Shown here in pieces: positions 1-14,000 of a DNA stretch of 64,000 nucleotides (positions are counted from its first letter, which is position 1; the number at the start of each line of letters is the position of its first letter). Below the pieces are notes generated by a model that saw nothing but the letters and a program-made list of their open reading frames with translations, was not told the origin of the DNA and did not search any database. A program made the position numbers and the translations under genes. Origin of the DNA: Zonotrichia leucophrys gambelii (lineage: Eukaryota; Chordata; Aves; Passeriformes; Passerellidae); contig NC_088171.1 of NCBI RefSeq assembly GCF_028769735.1, positions 130,155,533 to 130,219,532 of the forward strand. Direction: 5' to 3'.

Positions 1-3000
1 TATGAAATGATTTTACAAATACAAGGAACTGCAAAAGTACAAAGGAATTCTTTTTAAAATACTTTCTGTCTTAATGCACCATTTTTCCCACCATTCAATT
101 TCAAAGTTAATCAAAGCAGCAGCTCACTGAAACCATGCAGAGAAGCTCAAATCTGCATTTATCAATGTTTTCCGAACCATCAGTGCCCTTCAAAAGTCTT
201 TCACTGATATTCACGTTTTATTGTGAGGTGTCGTAAGACAAATTATTCCCCACACTCCCTTTCCTGGATGAATGATACTTGAATTGTTCATTTTCTAAGA
301 ATAGACTATGTTAATTACTTTTTGAAATTTACACTCTCCATCAAAATGTTTGAGAATGAAAGCAGTACTTAAATGACAACAGGAAGTCCTTTTAAGCTTA
401 TTAAAATATGCAATATATTTGCCAGCATACCGAATAGTCTTTGCATAAATAATTTCTTTGCTAGCTTTTGAGCACTTTTGCATTCCACTTTATTAACAGT
501 GCAGATAATACATTACTTTTAACAAGATAATAAATGAGCAACACAGTCCCTGACAGCTCATGAGAGTAAGTTCCTTATTTTCAGGGAAATGGCAGCAGAG
601 AGGTGTAGTGACTAAATTTGTGTGCTCACCCAGTGACTTAACAGCAGACTAAGTGTTAAAACACAGAGGCTTTTAACATATGTCAATAAACAAAGACAAA
701 TGTGATATTAATGTTGTGCAACAAGAAAGGATCTTTCTGTGTGAAAGTGTATGTTGGCTAGGGAATGCCTATGGTCAGCATTTTCTCCCACCAAATTCCG
801 AATGATTGCTGCACTACTTCTGGCAAAAAATACCTATTTAGTTCTGGGAACAAAAATAAAAAAGGACTCACACTTTTGTACAAATCAAAACCAGCCATTC
901 AGAGGCCAAACTGAGCTACTAGATTAGTAATTACAAAAATGTGATGTTTGTGTGTTCATATCTGCAGTCCATGCCTGAATTTATCTTAGTATCGCTTTCC
1001 ATTCCAAATACAATTTATACTATGAAGTAAGAATTTCAGCTTTTGGATCTGCAGTAAGTTCTGATAAATGTGGAATTCTGCCTAGTACTCTGCCTTTTTA
1101 AAAATACATATAAAGTTCCTTAATTCTTTAAATATAACCTGAAAATAGATAACAAAACATTTGTTCTCTCTCAACACTGAATTTCTTCATACAGAAAGAA
1201 TGTTTGATATACTACACTGGCTTTGAGTTACTAATGTTTCTGAAATTCACATAGTGAACTGAAGAAATCATGCCACCATAACAAAAATGTTAAACATTTC
1301 ACTAGCTGACAAAACTCAGAAAAATTCTTTTTGATAGATATTTGACTGTCCAGACACTTAAAACTTTCTATAAATCCCCTGTTTCTGGACACCTTCCTTT
1401 TAAATAATCCAAGAACTAAAGCACATTTATAAAAATCAAAGTATTTTCAGGCACCCTAGGTAAATGTGCATCAGATTTAAATTCCTGATTTTTTTATTCC
1501 TTCAAGTATTTTACTTAATTTATTTAGCATCTATTTAATTTCATTCATCTTCCCAAATTAATCATCAGGCATACATTTCATAGCAGGCATGAATAAACGA
1601 TAACCATTCAGTTCATTGAGCAGAAATAGTGACCTACTAAATCAAATACTTCAGATAATCCATTGATTTCTCACCAGCCAGACCTCTCTCAGATTTGCCA
1701 GGTTTTTGCATTCCAACAACTCATTTTAGCAGGACTCTAACTATGCATTCTAGTCAGACTTTAAGAAAAACAAAAATCAGTAACTGCATCCAGTTTTGTT
1801 ACGTACAGCTCCTATTCTGCTACACTGAAACGTTTTGGTAGAAACTTAATTGATTTAAAATAAAACTTCAAATATAAATATCACTTTATCTGGCATCACC
1901 TGGTCTAAATAAAATAGAGATGTGTTTAAATTTAAAGCCTTGTCCTTTCTTCAGTTTTATATAGAAGTATTTAAGAGTGGTTCAGAAATATCTCATGTAT
2001 ACTTTGAAAGAATTTTAAGAATTCCTTCTGTAAAGCTTTCAAAATTCAATTACTAACACTTCCGATAAACCCCAAGAAATTCCAGTTATAGTAAATATCT
2101 AACAAGCAATGCAAGTTTTATTATATCTACACTATCAAATGTTAAAAAGTGATTGAAAGAAAAGATGGGAATCTTTCTTTGCCTAGTTTCCTATGGAAAG
2201 AAGGCTTATGCAAGCCTATATTCCTTGCATGTGTGTTCAATTCATTTGCTTATCTTGTAACTTCGTAGGCACTTGCTGGTCAAATTCAAAAGGGTAACTG
2301 TTTCAAAGGTACTACGTTTCTACAAGTTCTGGAAAAATAAGTAAGCAAGGTAAACCAGGAAGGAATTGGTAAAATCCTTATTAGAATTCAGGTGATTTGT
2401 ACAGAACAGAAAACATAAAGTCTATCTCACACAAGAGTTCTCAATTTTCTATTTATTACACCATCCTCCATCTACTTGAAATAAAAATAGTAAACTAGGT
2501 GCAACAGCATTTATAAAGCTTACAAACTAATTATTTCTCTTCAAGAACATAATTCCAAAGATCAATATACCAGTGTTTCAAAACACAAGAGATTTTTCCA
2601 AAATGCAATGCTTTTATGTCCTTTATTTCTCTCCATATGCACATACTCCTACACAACACACCTACACTTCCTGCAGAATGAAACAAGGCTGGATTCTCTT
2701 TTCAGCTTTGAACTTGGAACTGATACTGAATTTGTAGTGAAACTAAAAGATCAGTTTGCCATGTGAAGTGCAGACTTGGTTTATGAAAAATGTTGCCCCA
2801 AACCCACCGCTGCTTAATTCTCTTTTGCAAATGCTCTTCCAATCTGTCCACCAGACAGGTGAAAAGCTGGTGCTAGACACAGCAATGAAAAACATCTGCC
2901 TGCTTTTGCAGGCCTGATGTACACTCATGACAGGGTTGAAATGCAGTGACCACCTGTACCATGAGCAAATAACTCACTGCTGCTTAATAGGGATCAGTAA

Positions 3001-5226
3001 AACTTTTTTTACAAGTCTATGTTCAGTCATGGGACAAGGCATTCAGTTATCAGCTGCTTTCCTAGCAGGTTATGGAGCTTACTCCAACCAGAAAGTTCAT
3101 GTCTTCTTAGAAGATACATTAAATTCCACTCAATTTACCTACCTATTCTCTGACTATAAGAAAAGACAACTTTCAGGATTCTGAGTGACAAAAAATTAAT
3201 AACCTTAATTAATAACCTTTTCAGCCTCTCTAAAGTAGCTTCTTCCATTTAAGTCCCTCTTCATACTAAGAGCATGTATGAAGCTACTTTCCCAGTGTTA
3301 CTGAAAAATTAGATGCCATAGTCACTGGATTACACCTCATAAGACAGTGTTACATTTGTGTCTGTGAGATCAGGGTTACTTCCAAACTGATAAATGTCAA
3401 ACAGTGTCAGATCTAGTGAAATTATATTTCACTGCCATGGCTAAAAAAAAAGACCTCACCAGAAGGCAGTAAAAAATCTAAACCACAAAGCCCCACACCC
3501 AATTTCATCTTTGGTCATGGAAAATGCTGTATATTCCAAACACAGTGAAAATAATTATAATAATTTTATAAATATGAAAGAAAATTACAGATTATTTTAG
3601 TAATGAACAAGCACACATCTTGAATGTGAAAACAGACATTTGGGCTTAAATCATTACTCAATAGCGCGCCCAAGACAGCTTTCAAAGATTGTCCTATTCA
3701 TCTACTGCAGTCCATACTATCTTCCTGCAGAAGTATGTTACATATATTAAAAAATTACACACAAATTCAGCATTTTGCCTCGATCCAGACATGAGAACTC
3801 TGCCTCTGTGCACTGCTACAGGTCTGTGAATCACTGAACAAACATGGAACTGCTGAATTGCTGAGAATGGGAGAAGTGGGTGGACAGAAAAACAGACATA
3901 ACCTTTTTTTCAATAGTCTTTATCCCCTTCCTTGTTCACAGACACATCATATCAGATTTAAATCGCATAGTCTATTATCTTACTCTGGTTGTGAAGCCTC
4001 TGTGGTTACGGAGATTTATAAATACCTACAATTTGGGACTTCAGAACAGAAATCCTGGATTTTCAGAGACAGATACCATATAGATAACAGTTTTGCTCTT
4101 TTCCCATGCTTCATTTTTGGCAAGGTGTCAGTAGCCATTAACTAATAAACTGATCTCAATGTTTGAAATAATTTTACAGCTGTGATTACAAACTGCATTG
4201 ATTTACTACATAGGGTTGGTTCCTAACAGTTCTCAAGGGAGTGACTGCTGAGATCATGCTAGATTTGAAAAGAATTAATTCAAAATCACCTCCTGAACAG
4301 CATGATTTTAAGATAGAATCTCTTTCAATGTGCAAAGACCATGCACATGTGCATATTATCAATATAAGGTCTCAGTTTTCTCAAAACTTAGAACATGTCT
4401 AGCTATAGCCTTGATGATTAATAAATATGAGGTATAGGAGGCTCACTGCCTCTTCACCTGAAATATTTTTGTAGAATTGATAACATTGGATGTCCTAGAT
4501 CAATAATCAGTGTGGCATTCCTGCTATAAAAAGGTGACAGAAATAATGAAAGAAACCTCAGACAGAAAGCAGGTGAAAGTAAAAGAGAGGAAATAAAGTA
4601 AAATATGGTGGAAGCGAGGGACCTAGAAAAATTGGAAAGAATCATCATCACAGGCACTCCATATTTAGTTTAATGAATTATGGTCACTCACTCATCATCT
4701 TCCAACACAATAAACTGCTGTAAAGAAACAAATTTTCAAAGAAAGAATCCACTGAAACTTCTCTGAGAATGAGATTTCACCTTTCAAATTTGCATCCATC
4801 CAACCTTTTCTAACCTCTGTAACTGGGGGCTTTGCAATCAGAGACCTTTTATTTTGGTGACACAAAATATGTGTTAACTTCTACTGTCCCCTGAATTTTC
4901 CACTACAAAGCCAATTTTGACAAACCTGGCATGAGAAAACTCTAAAGGAAAAGACTCCAACATCACATGAAATTTCAGGAGACTGAAATTGCATGGCACT
5001 GCAGCACGACATGACTCTTTTTAAATAAGGGAAATCTGTGTGGCCCACTGAAGCAGAGAGCATCTCTTCAATTAATTTTGTTACTATAGAAGGCATTTGC
5101 TCTTTGACATTAATTTTATATTTTTACTCACACTTTTTGCATATAAATATCAACTATTTCAACTATATTATACCCACCATTTTTTCTCCAGAGTATAACA
5201 AATACATAAACATTTTAAAACACAAG

Positions 5227-5810
5227 TGTGCTGGTTTAGGCAGGGGTAGAGTTAATTTTCTTCACAGTGGATAGTACAGGGCTGTGTTTTGAATTTGTGC
5301 TGAACACAGACAGGGTTGATAACATAGAGATGTTTTTGCCATTGCTGAGCAGAGCTTACACAGAGCCAAGGCCTTTTCTGCTTCTCCTACTGCCACTCTG
5401 GGGAGGAAGTTCAGGGTGCATGGGAGGCTGGGAGGAGACAGAGCCAGGACAGGTGACCCAAACTGAGCAAAAGGATATTCCAGACCACGTGGCATCATGC
5501 TCAGTAAGTAAAGCTGGGAGAAGGAGGAAGAGGGGACATGTGGAGTGATGGAGTTCCCCTTCCCAGGTAACTGTTACACCTGAGGGGGCCCTGCTGTCCT
5601 GAAGATGGCTGAACACCTCCCTGCCCATGGGAAACACTGAATTAATTCCTTGTTTTGCTGTGCCTGTGTGCATGACTTTTGGTTTTCTTATTAAATTCTC
5701 TTTATCTCAACCCATGAGTTTTCCAGTTTTTACCCTTCCAAGTCTCTCCACTGTCCTTACTGGGGAAGTGAGTGAGTGGCTGCTTTGCTGGCTGGGGCTA
5801 AACCATGACA
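5227..5810 (+). mobile_element. Solo LTR of an avian endogenous retrovirus (ERVL-like)
   Basis: This 584-bp element begins TGTGCTGGTTTA and ends TAAACCATGACA, giving TG...CA ends with imperfect terminal inverted repeats. It is flanked by acaag (5222-5226) and acagg (5811-5815), a 5-bp target duplication with one mismatch. Its body, from the start through the internal 'gctgagcagagcttacacag' stretch to the 3' end, is one I recognise from many bird genomes. A decayed TATA-type site (agtaagtaaagc, about 5504-5515) and ATTAAA at 5690-5695 set the direction as plus, antisense to VPS13B. No internal retroviral genes follow, so this is a solo LTR left by recombination between two LTRs. The ERVL assignment rests on the 5-bp duplication and family memory; the exact family name was not checked. 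Several open frames inside it (up to 105 codons) are accidental. Confidence 0.85.
5690..5695 (+). promoter_or_regulatory. ATTAAA polyadenylation signal within the LTR
   Basis: ATTAAA lies about 115 bp before the LTR 3' end and is followed by a T-rich stretch, as expected at the R/U5 border of an LTR. It acts on the strand opposite to VPS13B, so it should not truncate the host transcript. Activity is inferred. Confidence 0.5.
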
Positions 5811-6960
5811 ACAGGCTGTCCTTCAACCCAGTGGTGTCAGGCACACTGCCTCTTAAAAATAAAGCCAGTAGACCATCTGATATGTATATGTAGCTTCACT
5901 TGAAAAAAATACTAGTATTTTTTAACAAACTTTTAACAGCTGAAAATAAATGAAACCAAGTTCAATAGTCTCTTCCTTAGAAGAGAGCCTTTAAATCAAA
6001 AGAAGAAAATTCTTAGTCAGTGTTATCTCTTGAGAGAATTGGCACCGTTACCTCTCATTTCATAGTACTGAACTCCATGCTGCAAAATTGTTTATAGAGA
6101 AGCCAAATATCTACTTGATTTCAAAAAATCCTCAGCATCTAGGCTAAACTTATTGGATAAACTGAATGACTAAAGTAAGTGGCAGATAACAAATGAAATC
6201 TACAAGTGAACTATCCATTTTTTGCAGCAATGTGTAACTGAAAACACATTTTGGTATTGACTTCGAACTAAAAAGCTGGAAGAAGCTGAGATGCACAAAA
6301 ACCCCACTTTTGCTTTTATGACTTTTTTTATACTTTATAATTTCATTATTTCTCAGACACACAACTCTCCCCCCCAAAAGCAAAACTGGCATCCATGGCA
6401 TTTCTGGATTTTGAACAATAATGTTTTCATTTAGTAGAATATTCTGGTGTGATCAGAAAAGATAACACTCAAAGTGAAGACTAACTGAAGAACTAAAAGG
6501 GCTACTGTGCTGAGCAGGTACCAGACTGGGACACCAGTTTTCAAAATCCAAATACAAAGCTATTTCTGTGAACTACACGCCTACTTTTTATAAACTGGCT
6601 AAATAAATTAAGAAAAAGTAATCTAGAATCTATTCATGCAAATAGTTGGATTTGAATGTCAAATATTCAAAATAATGAAAGTTTTTCTAGTGAAATAGAC
6701 CTTTGTGCTTTGCAGGCACAGGTAGAACTAATATCAAGAAGAAACAAATCCTACCATTTATGATGCTGATAAAGCAGAACAGATGACACATACAGTTAAA
6801 AGAAGAAAATACTTGGTACAGCCATTTCATCACAGGCAAAAATAAAGGAAATTCATAAATGAATTGTAAAAATAAATGGATAAATGGTAAAAATGAAGGA
6901 TATTTATGAATTAAATGGAAGGCCTCAAAATTAATCTGCTGTCTTACTACCAGTGATAAC

Positions 6961-7006
6961 ATGACAACATCACTACTATTAGTATGATAACATCACTACT
7001 ATTCAG
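6961..7006. repeat. Two-copy 23-bp tandem duplication
   Basis: The unit atgacaacatcactactatt plus three bases (6961-6983) is followed at once by atgataacatcactactatt plus three bases (6984-7006). The copies differ at one base in the first 20 and in the last three. This looks like a local slippage duplication; no function is evident. Confidence 0.8.
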
Positions 7007-7860
7007 TAAACAGATTTTATGGGTTAGTGCCTTTTAATCACAAAATAGCATTTAACTACCATTAATGAACAAGACTGTGATCTTAGTTTCAGCAGATAAC
7101 ATCTTTAAGTGCTTCATAATAATCTGGAAATAGACATCAATGCAAAGGAAAAGAGAATTTGTTCAGAGTATTTCAGAATGATCACTACAAGTCTCAGCTG
7201 GACAGTAATTTTTTTGGATTATCACCTACTTTACTTCTTGCAGACAGTACAATATGAATAAATACACAACAAATTCCAAGAAAACCATATTATCTTGATC
7301 AGTGGTAATGAAGTTTCACTTTAGACTCTTAAGTGGACAGAAAATAGTCCTAAAAAAAAGAATTTCTTGAACTCCATAGGCAGAAATGCCAAAAAAATGC
7401 ACTTTCTATGGGGAGTGATTTTGAAAACAGTAAATTTTAACTGTTTATGCACAAATCTTGACTTTCACAGATGTCAGACTTTAAGCAAAGTAAATAGACT
7501 GATTGAAATCAGAGATTAATCACAGTCTGAAATCTGACAAAATTATGGACTAAATATCAAGGTGAACAGCAGATATTCTACTGAAAGCAGATCTTCTTTA
7601 TCTCATTTTACAAAATATGTTATATTAGACTATCAGGGCCCCAAAGACAGCACTAAACAAAAATGAGAATAAAAATAAACATGATAATAAAAATAAAAAA
7701 ACCCCATTTGACTATTTTCAATTTTAGAAGTTTTAATTTTTCTAAAGCTGAAAAGTTGTTTCATAGTACTTGCACGGCTGATGCTGGTCTGTTGTGGTGC
7801 CACACTACCAAGGGAAGTTGCAAATGCAAAATGGATAGTTTCAATAAATGATATATATAC

Positions 7861-8008
7861 CTGTTACTGTTTTTGTTTTGACAGGACTGCTGGCATACTC
7901 AGAGGCTTGATTTGACTGCTGCCTTGCCAAAGGTGCACTTCCAACTGATGCTTCATCCTCTTTCTTTCGAGTTACTGACACACCAAGTGGAACAGCTCCT
8001 ACAGGCTG
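7861..8008 (-). CDS. VPS13B: VPS13B internal exon (downstream of the two in this window)
   Basis: A 148-bp minus-strand exon. The acceptor is tctttttctag|CAG and the donor is ACAG|gtatat. From phase 0 it reads 49 codons plus one base with no stop: it opens with QPVGAVPLGVSVT, then RKKEDE, GSAPLARQQ and SEYASSPVKTKTVT. This follows directly on the HIQQ end of the exon at 16501-16610 and matches the order of residues I remember in VPS13B, with bird-specific changes in the poorly conserved linker (GVSVT where I recall a different run in human). The segment is polar, with no membrane span or catalytic motif, and fits an inter-domain linker of the lipid-transfer rod. It ends in phase 1. The next exon, expected at lower coordinates, was not found in the remaining 7.86 kb. 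The donor lies in a short TA-rich run (gtatatatat). Confidence 0.93.
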
Positions 8009-11000
8009 CTAGAAAAAGAAGTACCTTGTGAACCACTAAAAGGTAAAACACATTAACATAGAATTATGGCATTGTCATGAGAAACATGTTTTAAACTAAC
8101 ATTTGGAAATGTACAGAAGACAACTTGACACGCTGATTGGAGCACAAATATTTTGAAAACAAATGGAAATTAAATGCCAGATGCAGATTTGAACTTGTAA
8201 TTCTTTATTTCAGTCCTGTTAGTCTGAGGAAAAGCTCTATGAAAACAAAAAAGGGAAATAAAACTAACTTTAGAATACCATGGTTGTTAGCCAACCAAAA
8301 ACAATAGGAATAAACCTGGCTGATGAACAAAGTAAAATAATTATCTAAATGTTTAATGGAAACTGAAAAATTTTATCCAGATACGAAGATCCAAAGACAC
8401 TTATTAACCTTCTTTAAATTCCAAAATATAGGATGTATTTATATTTCTCCATTATTGTGCTTCTTCCTAACATTTTAAACACAAGATTTAACTGCTACTG
8501 ATTGTGAACTGTTGTGATTTTTAAGCATAACAATAAATAAGAACTTGTTCAAAATGTGAAACTGCTGACATATACAAAACTACAAAAGTGTAGGCATTGA
8601 AATTAAGTTTGAAGGACTGCATCCTTATTTTAAGATTAGACAAGAGCGATGTGTATTAATCTACATGGATTCTGGAACAAATGAATGGTCTATTGGCTTT
8701 GTTGTTACTTTTTTATTAATGCACGCAAGAATAGACAAAATTATTAAAAACAATTTGATCCTCAATGTTGCTATACAGTTGGCCCTTAACATTTTGCTGT
8801 AACATCAGCTGCTATGTAAACTGCAGATGCATCCCAGTTGACAAAAGCAGAATAGTTCTACCACTGATTTTGCAGACGGTTATCATTTAAAGATGACAAA
8901 GTTCTTTTCTAAAGATCAGACATTAGGATTACACGCATCTTAATTTTTGTGTAATTCAATTTTGTTCAAATTGGAGTGAAAATGTAATCCATATAGCTGT
9001 GTAATGAGAAACCTCACACATTGCATTAGGAATCTCTGTGGGAAACAAATTCGTGTGAGGCGGGCAATGTGCTTGTAAATTTTCTCCAATAGAAAACAGA
9101 TCACTGAATCGAGCAGTGTGCAATATGTGCACACATACAAAACCCCAAAACAAACAGAAAAATCATTTAATTGAAGGAGAATGGCTTCCAAACGCCTTCA
9201 CCATTTTCCACTATAAAAGTAAATTAAAGTAAGACAATCAACCATTTAATTCTACTCCAGTGAAAACAATCCATTTATATATACAGTGGTATGCAAAGTT
9301 AATAGAAAAATACTAATTTCAATGACAAACAGAACTCTAATCTCTCCTCTTCCCTCTGAACGTACAGTCATTAGCTTTGTCTCCAAAAGCACTAAAAAGT
9401 TTTTCTGGAGTACAGTAACATGCCACCTTGGCATACCCTCTAGTTAAAACAACAACAAAAATCCCCATCAGCTTTGAAAAGACAACCTTTACACCACAAA
9501 AATACTTCCCACTTTCATACAGAGAGGGGATCTGAAGTTTTGTAAACTTTCATCAGACATTTTACATTACTTATTCTCAAAATCTCACAGTTTATCTGAT
9601 ACAACTCTCATAAGGCATAGCCAGCTGCAGCTTTCTCATGACAGCAACTGTTGAGCCACGATTTGGCAATTCTGCATGTAACACCACAAGAACATTGACT
9701 TGCCAAAGTGAAGAAAGAATTTCTGAAGAATGAATACAGACAATACAGGACAGTACAAAAGACAATAGGATGGAAATACTGCCTGAAGAAGCTGTATCTA
9801 TTTCTGAACCACTGAAGAAATGGATCAGCAAAATATAATAAGTTACACTACTAGTCGAAGAGTGAAAAACATCAAGGCTATCACAGCCAGATAAAGCTGG
9901 AAAAAATTATGACCAAATATTGAGTGCTGATCTGGACAATGAAACAGCTGTTTTATCTTTGCTCACTGAAATCAAGCCTGATGTTGCATTGATGACACCC
10001 AGTACAATCTTGTCAGGTTTTTGGCATGAGATTTCTGGTTAAAAGAATCCAGAAGATGAAAGATCAGCATTGAACTAGATGGAAAAGGATCATCAAGATT
10101 TGGGGTTTAGCCACAAACTGATGAGGAAATTATGGCTTGGGAAATAGCAGATGACAAGAGCCCCACAGCTGTAAGAAAAGGCGAATCTGATGGGAAAGGA
10201 GACACTGCAGGCTGGAGTTATCATAAGCATTTCATCACAAGAATCCAAAAAGCCAGCTACAAAGTAGGATGTACTAAAGCTTAAATACACCTACTTGGGA
10301 TTGAGCTTTATGAATACTAATTGGTAATGTTACAGAAGATACAGAACGTGTAACAAAGCTCTGGAACTACAGCAGCTTTTATATGAGACTGTTTTGTAAA
10401 CACAAAGTCAAAATCAGATTTTGTTCTAGAATACTGACAGTTTTATCAATAATGTTTTGTGGCAATTATATACAGGATACTAGAATAATAACAATTCACA
10501 TATTTCAAAAGAAGAAAGGTTACTATTTTTCAAATGTAATTCAGTTTTTAAGCAGTAGCTAAAAAACTATAGATAAGCAATCCTTTTCTAAATGTAATCT
10601 TTATTGGCACCAATAATCTGACACATTACATACCATGTGAAGTATGTGTACAAAAACACACACATATATATGCCATTTAAACATGCAAATAGATCAACAG
10701 ATACCAATTTTTAATTTATTTTTTTTTACTTCAAACTATGTGGTCAACATGACTTTGGAAATGATAAAGATCTAAAATCAGAGAAAGGCTTGGAAAAATA
10801 ATAGCTAAAAACAGCTTGCCAAAAATACAACAGGCCAAGTATTTCCTGATTTACGTGGAGACATGCCAACTAACTAAACCTAAAATATCTATAAAGAGGA
10901 CTAATTTGCCTTAGGTGAATTAATATTTCATTTTCCTTGGGATTTTTTTGTAATTAAATATTTTATTTCTGAATTACAATTTCCCACAAATGTGAGGCTG

Positions 11001-14000
11001 AAGAGACTGTAGGCGGATCTGGGAGCATGAGAAATGAGTTTTACAGAAAATGTGAACACCTGAACAGATGAATAACTTTCATTCAAGGGATGCCTATACA
11101 GTCACCTTCCTGAAAACAAACCAAAGGCAAAAGAATGTTCCAAGATAGGAGCCTAAATATTATCACTGGCTTGTGAACTGTCAAATTCAAAAGCTTGTGC
11201 CCAGACATGAATGGCTGTCCTTGAGATGGTACAGAAGCCAGTTTTCCCACGTGGTGGCTGCTGCATGCACACAGACCCATGGTTACACCTGCAGTAGCTT
11301 GCAGCCAGCAAGCAGCAAGAAAAATCAACAGAGTCTTTGGAGTGGGGATGGATGGCAGCTCTGTTCAACACATGGTGTTTATTGAACATCTGAGATCACT
11401 GTCATGCAATCACTATCCAGCTCAGAGAAGAATATTTACATTTGCTTACAAGACTGTCCAAACTGTACCAGAATGAGCTGTGATGCATTGGTACATACAC
11501 ATGTACCTTCTTGTGACAGCAAGAAGGATCCACCCTGCCTATCTTGCAACAAATTCTAATGACATGAAAATGCAATCACTGTTTGACTACTGAGTTACAT
11601 TTAATTGTGTTGATTTCTAAGATTACTAGTACACCTAAATTGTTTCAGAGGATTCAAATAAAGCAAGGCACTAGACCTAGTTCCCAATTAAAACTAAATA
11701 AATGAATAAAAATGCACTAATAAAAACTAACTGCTAAATAAAGAAGACTTGCTTCACCCCTGGTGTGCACAAAACCACCTTCTTTCCTGGCAGGTGGACT
11801 TGCTAATTCAGATGAAATTCTATGATTGCTTCAGGTTGGCACTTCAGGTATTGGAAAAGTGTTCTGCTGAAATAGAAGACTGATAACTGATTAGCTGTAA
11901 TGTTTCCAAACTTATTTGGTGGATTGATGTCAGCCAAGAAACCCCTCATTTTCACCAATGAAAGCATTCCATCAGCAGTTTCAAGGGGCCTCTGAAAGCA
12001 GAAGTTACAAGCTTTCAGTTCCACGTAGCTTTAATTCCTTAAGCAAGAAGCAATTTCATTTCTGTATCCTTCAGAAACTTAAATGCCTTCATGGGGCAAG
12101 AGGTGACAGATCCTGATAGGGATAAACACAAAGTGCTTCTGACCTGCAAACAATATCAGAAATCAAAATCTGTCATAATTTGAGAAATCTCTGCACATCA
12201 AGAAGGGAATTATGCTTACTATAGGAACATGCTTGTTTTACCAAAGCATTTCCAGCTATTTTTTCAAGGTAAACAAGGCAACACAGCTTTGCTCTCAACA
12301 GCCAGCTTTGCTGCAACATGGAATAATCCTAAATTTGGGTACTGAAACTTCCCCTTACCTTCTGTCATTCATTCATTGCTGCTCATTATCACACATCTGG
12401 CCCTTAAAGCATCAAGGATGTGCAATATTCCAAAAGTCATTCTAAGACAGAACAATTTTAAGGATCTACTTGTTCTACAAAAGATTACTGATCAAGTCAT
12501 AAGAATAAAATTATTTCATCTCAGTCAAAAATTCCAGGGAGATCTCTGACGCAGACTTCTCAACAAAGTACCACCTGAAGCACAACACCACGATTGGTAT
12601 TACCCTCAGTTCAGGATGAACTTTCCATAAAGCAGTGAAAGGATTTTATAACACAGTAAAATTCCTAAGATAATGGTAACGAGCAGAGAAAAAGCAGAGT
12701 TGAAGCAAAAACCACTTGATTAAACTGAATTGTTAATGACTGATTTTTTTAATCTACCTACACAGCTGACAAAAAAATTCTTGGGTTTGAATTGGGATAC
12801 ACAGTGTTCCATGGAGCAGATGTTCAAGAAAAGGAGAAATCTGGATTCTGAAATGACATTCCAGTGTTTTACAGCATGATGAATCTGGGAGAAGTGCAAT
12901 GTCTTTCTCTTGGTTGTTTTGATATATGACTAAAGATGTTCACCCTGATCTGCTGGGTTTAGATCTACTCTGTTACTGAAATGCTCCTTACATTAGGTAG
13001 TAATACCTGCACATGTATGGAGCAGCCAAAAAAATGGACAAAAATATGAACAGTACAGATCTATACTAGGCATCTATGAGTACATATTTTTGATAATTCA
13101 GTTTTTCCCTAAAATGACTCATTTTAGCTCGCAGAAAAAATCATGTAAGAAAAGTATTGACAAGTTCCAAAGGCTTTACATAATGTACATTTGAGAAAGA
13201 TGACAGACACTGATTTATAAATTTATTGCAAAAAGTATCACACATACTGACTGTCCCATATCAAAGTATAGCTAAGGCTTCTTATTAAGGAAAAGAAAGT
13301 CTTCAATTTTTTATCTTGCAAAGCAAAGTATGGGCTTTTAAAAGAGAGCAAAAATAAGAAAACGGCATTGGTTTAAAGAAATAAAACAAGTCACAGCTGA
13401 AAAAGTCTTTAAATAGTCATAATAAAACACTAAAGAATACTTAAAAATTACTAGAAACAAGGCCTTGCTGCTATAAGACTCACCAAAAAAGACTTTCCAA
13501 AAAAAGTCAAAATAAAATATTAAATTGCTGAAAACAAGGCCTCTAAACTTGGCTTCGTTTTGCTTTTCATTTGGGAGTCATTGTTAACAAGCTATAAACA
13601 GCATGAGAAAAAGAAATCACTCCATAGCAGTATCTTTGCTAAATTCTGGTCAAATTAACCTTTCATAAGCTTTTTAAATTATTTTATAAAGAATTTACCT
13701 TCTCAACAGGGCATTCAGACTGAAGAACCACAAGGGGTTTAGGCAGATAAGCAATTGGTGCACGCAGTACTCCCACACACGCTGTCACTGCACTTACAGT
13801 CCATAGTACAAAACCAATCCATACACACTCAAGCACTCTTAAAAATGAATGCCAACATCACGGCCTTGGTTACCACACCAGTCGGACAATTCTCAGCTGC
13901 AGGGCAGCAAGGTGCAAAGAGAGCCTTGCCTAGCAGTAGTCCAACAGCAATAAATGAAGAGGGGCTGCATGCCCCCCACACTCCAGCATGGCAGTCAGTC

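Larger units (their letters stand above)
1..7860 (-). other. VPS13B: VPS13B intron downstream of exon 7861-8008 (partial)
   Basis: At least 7.86 kb of intron; its 3' end lies outside the window. It holds the solo LTR at 5227-5810 and a 23-bp tandem duplication at 6961-7006. The rest is AT-rich unique sequence. Short open frames occur on both strands (for example 2743-2928 minus and 3858-4145 plus), but none resembles a protein I know and none has paired splice sites in a VPS13B-compatible frame. I see no RNA gene here. Confidence 0.85.

Noticed and set aside
4454..4657. 67-codon minus-strand ORF rich in Leu, Phe and Ser, resembling a membrane segment
   Set aside because: The composition follows from A-rich plus-strand DNA; there is no splice or start context and no recognisable family.
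5262..5893. Four overlapping ORFs of 78 to 105 codons on both strands
   Set aside because: They lie in (or extend just past) the LTR, which as a family encodes no protein in these frames; they are accidental.
7861..8008. Apparent one-base frameshift in the second exon on first reading
   Set aside because: It came from an error in my reverse complement; rechecked, the exon is open throughout (GSAPLARQQSNQ).
13680..13960. Donor-like sequence and a 98-codon ORF in the intron between the two VPS13B exons
   Set aside because: The protein continues directly from HIQQ to QPV, so no coding exon is expected here, and the ORF is on the opposite strand.
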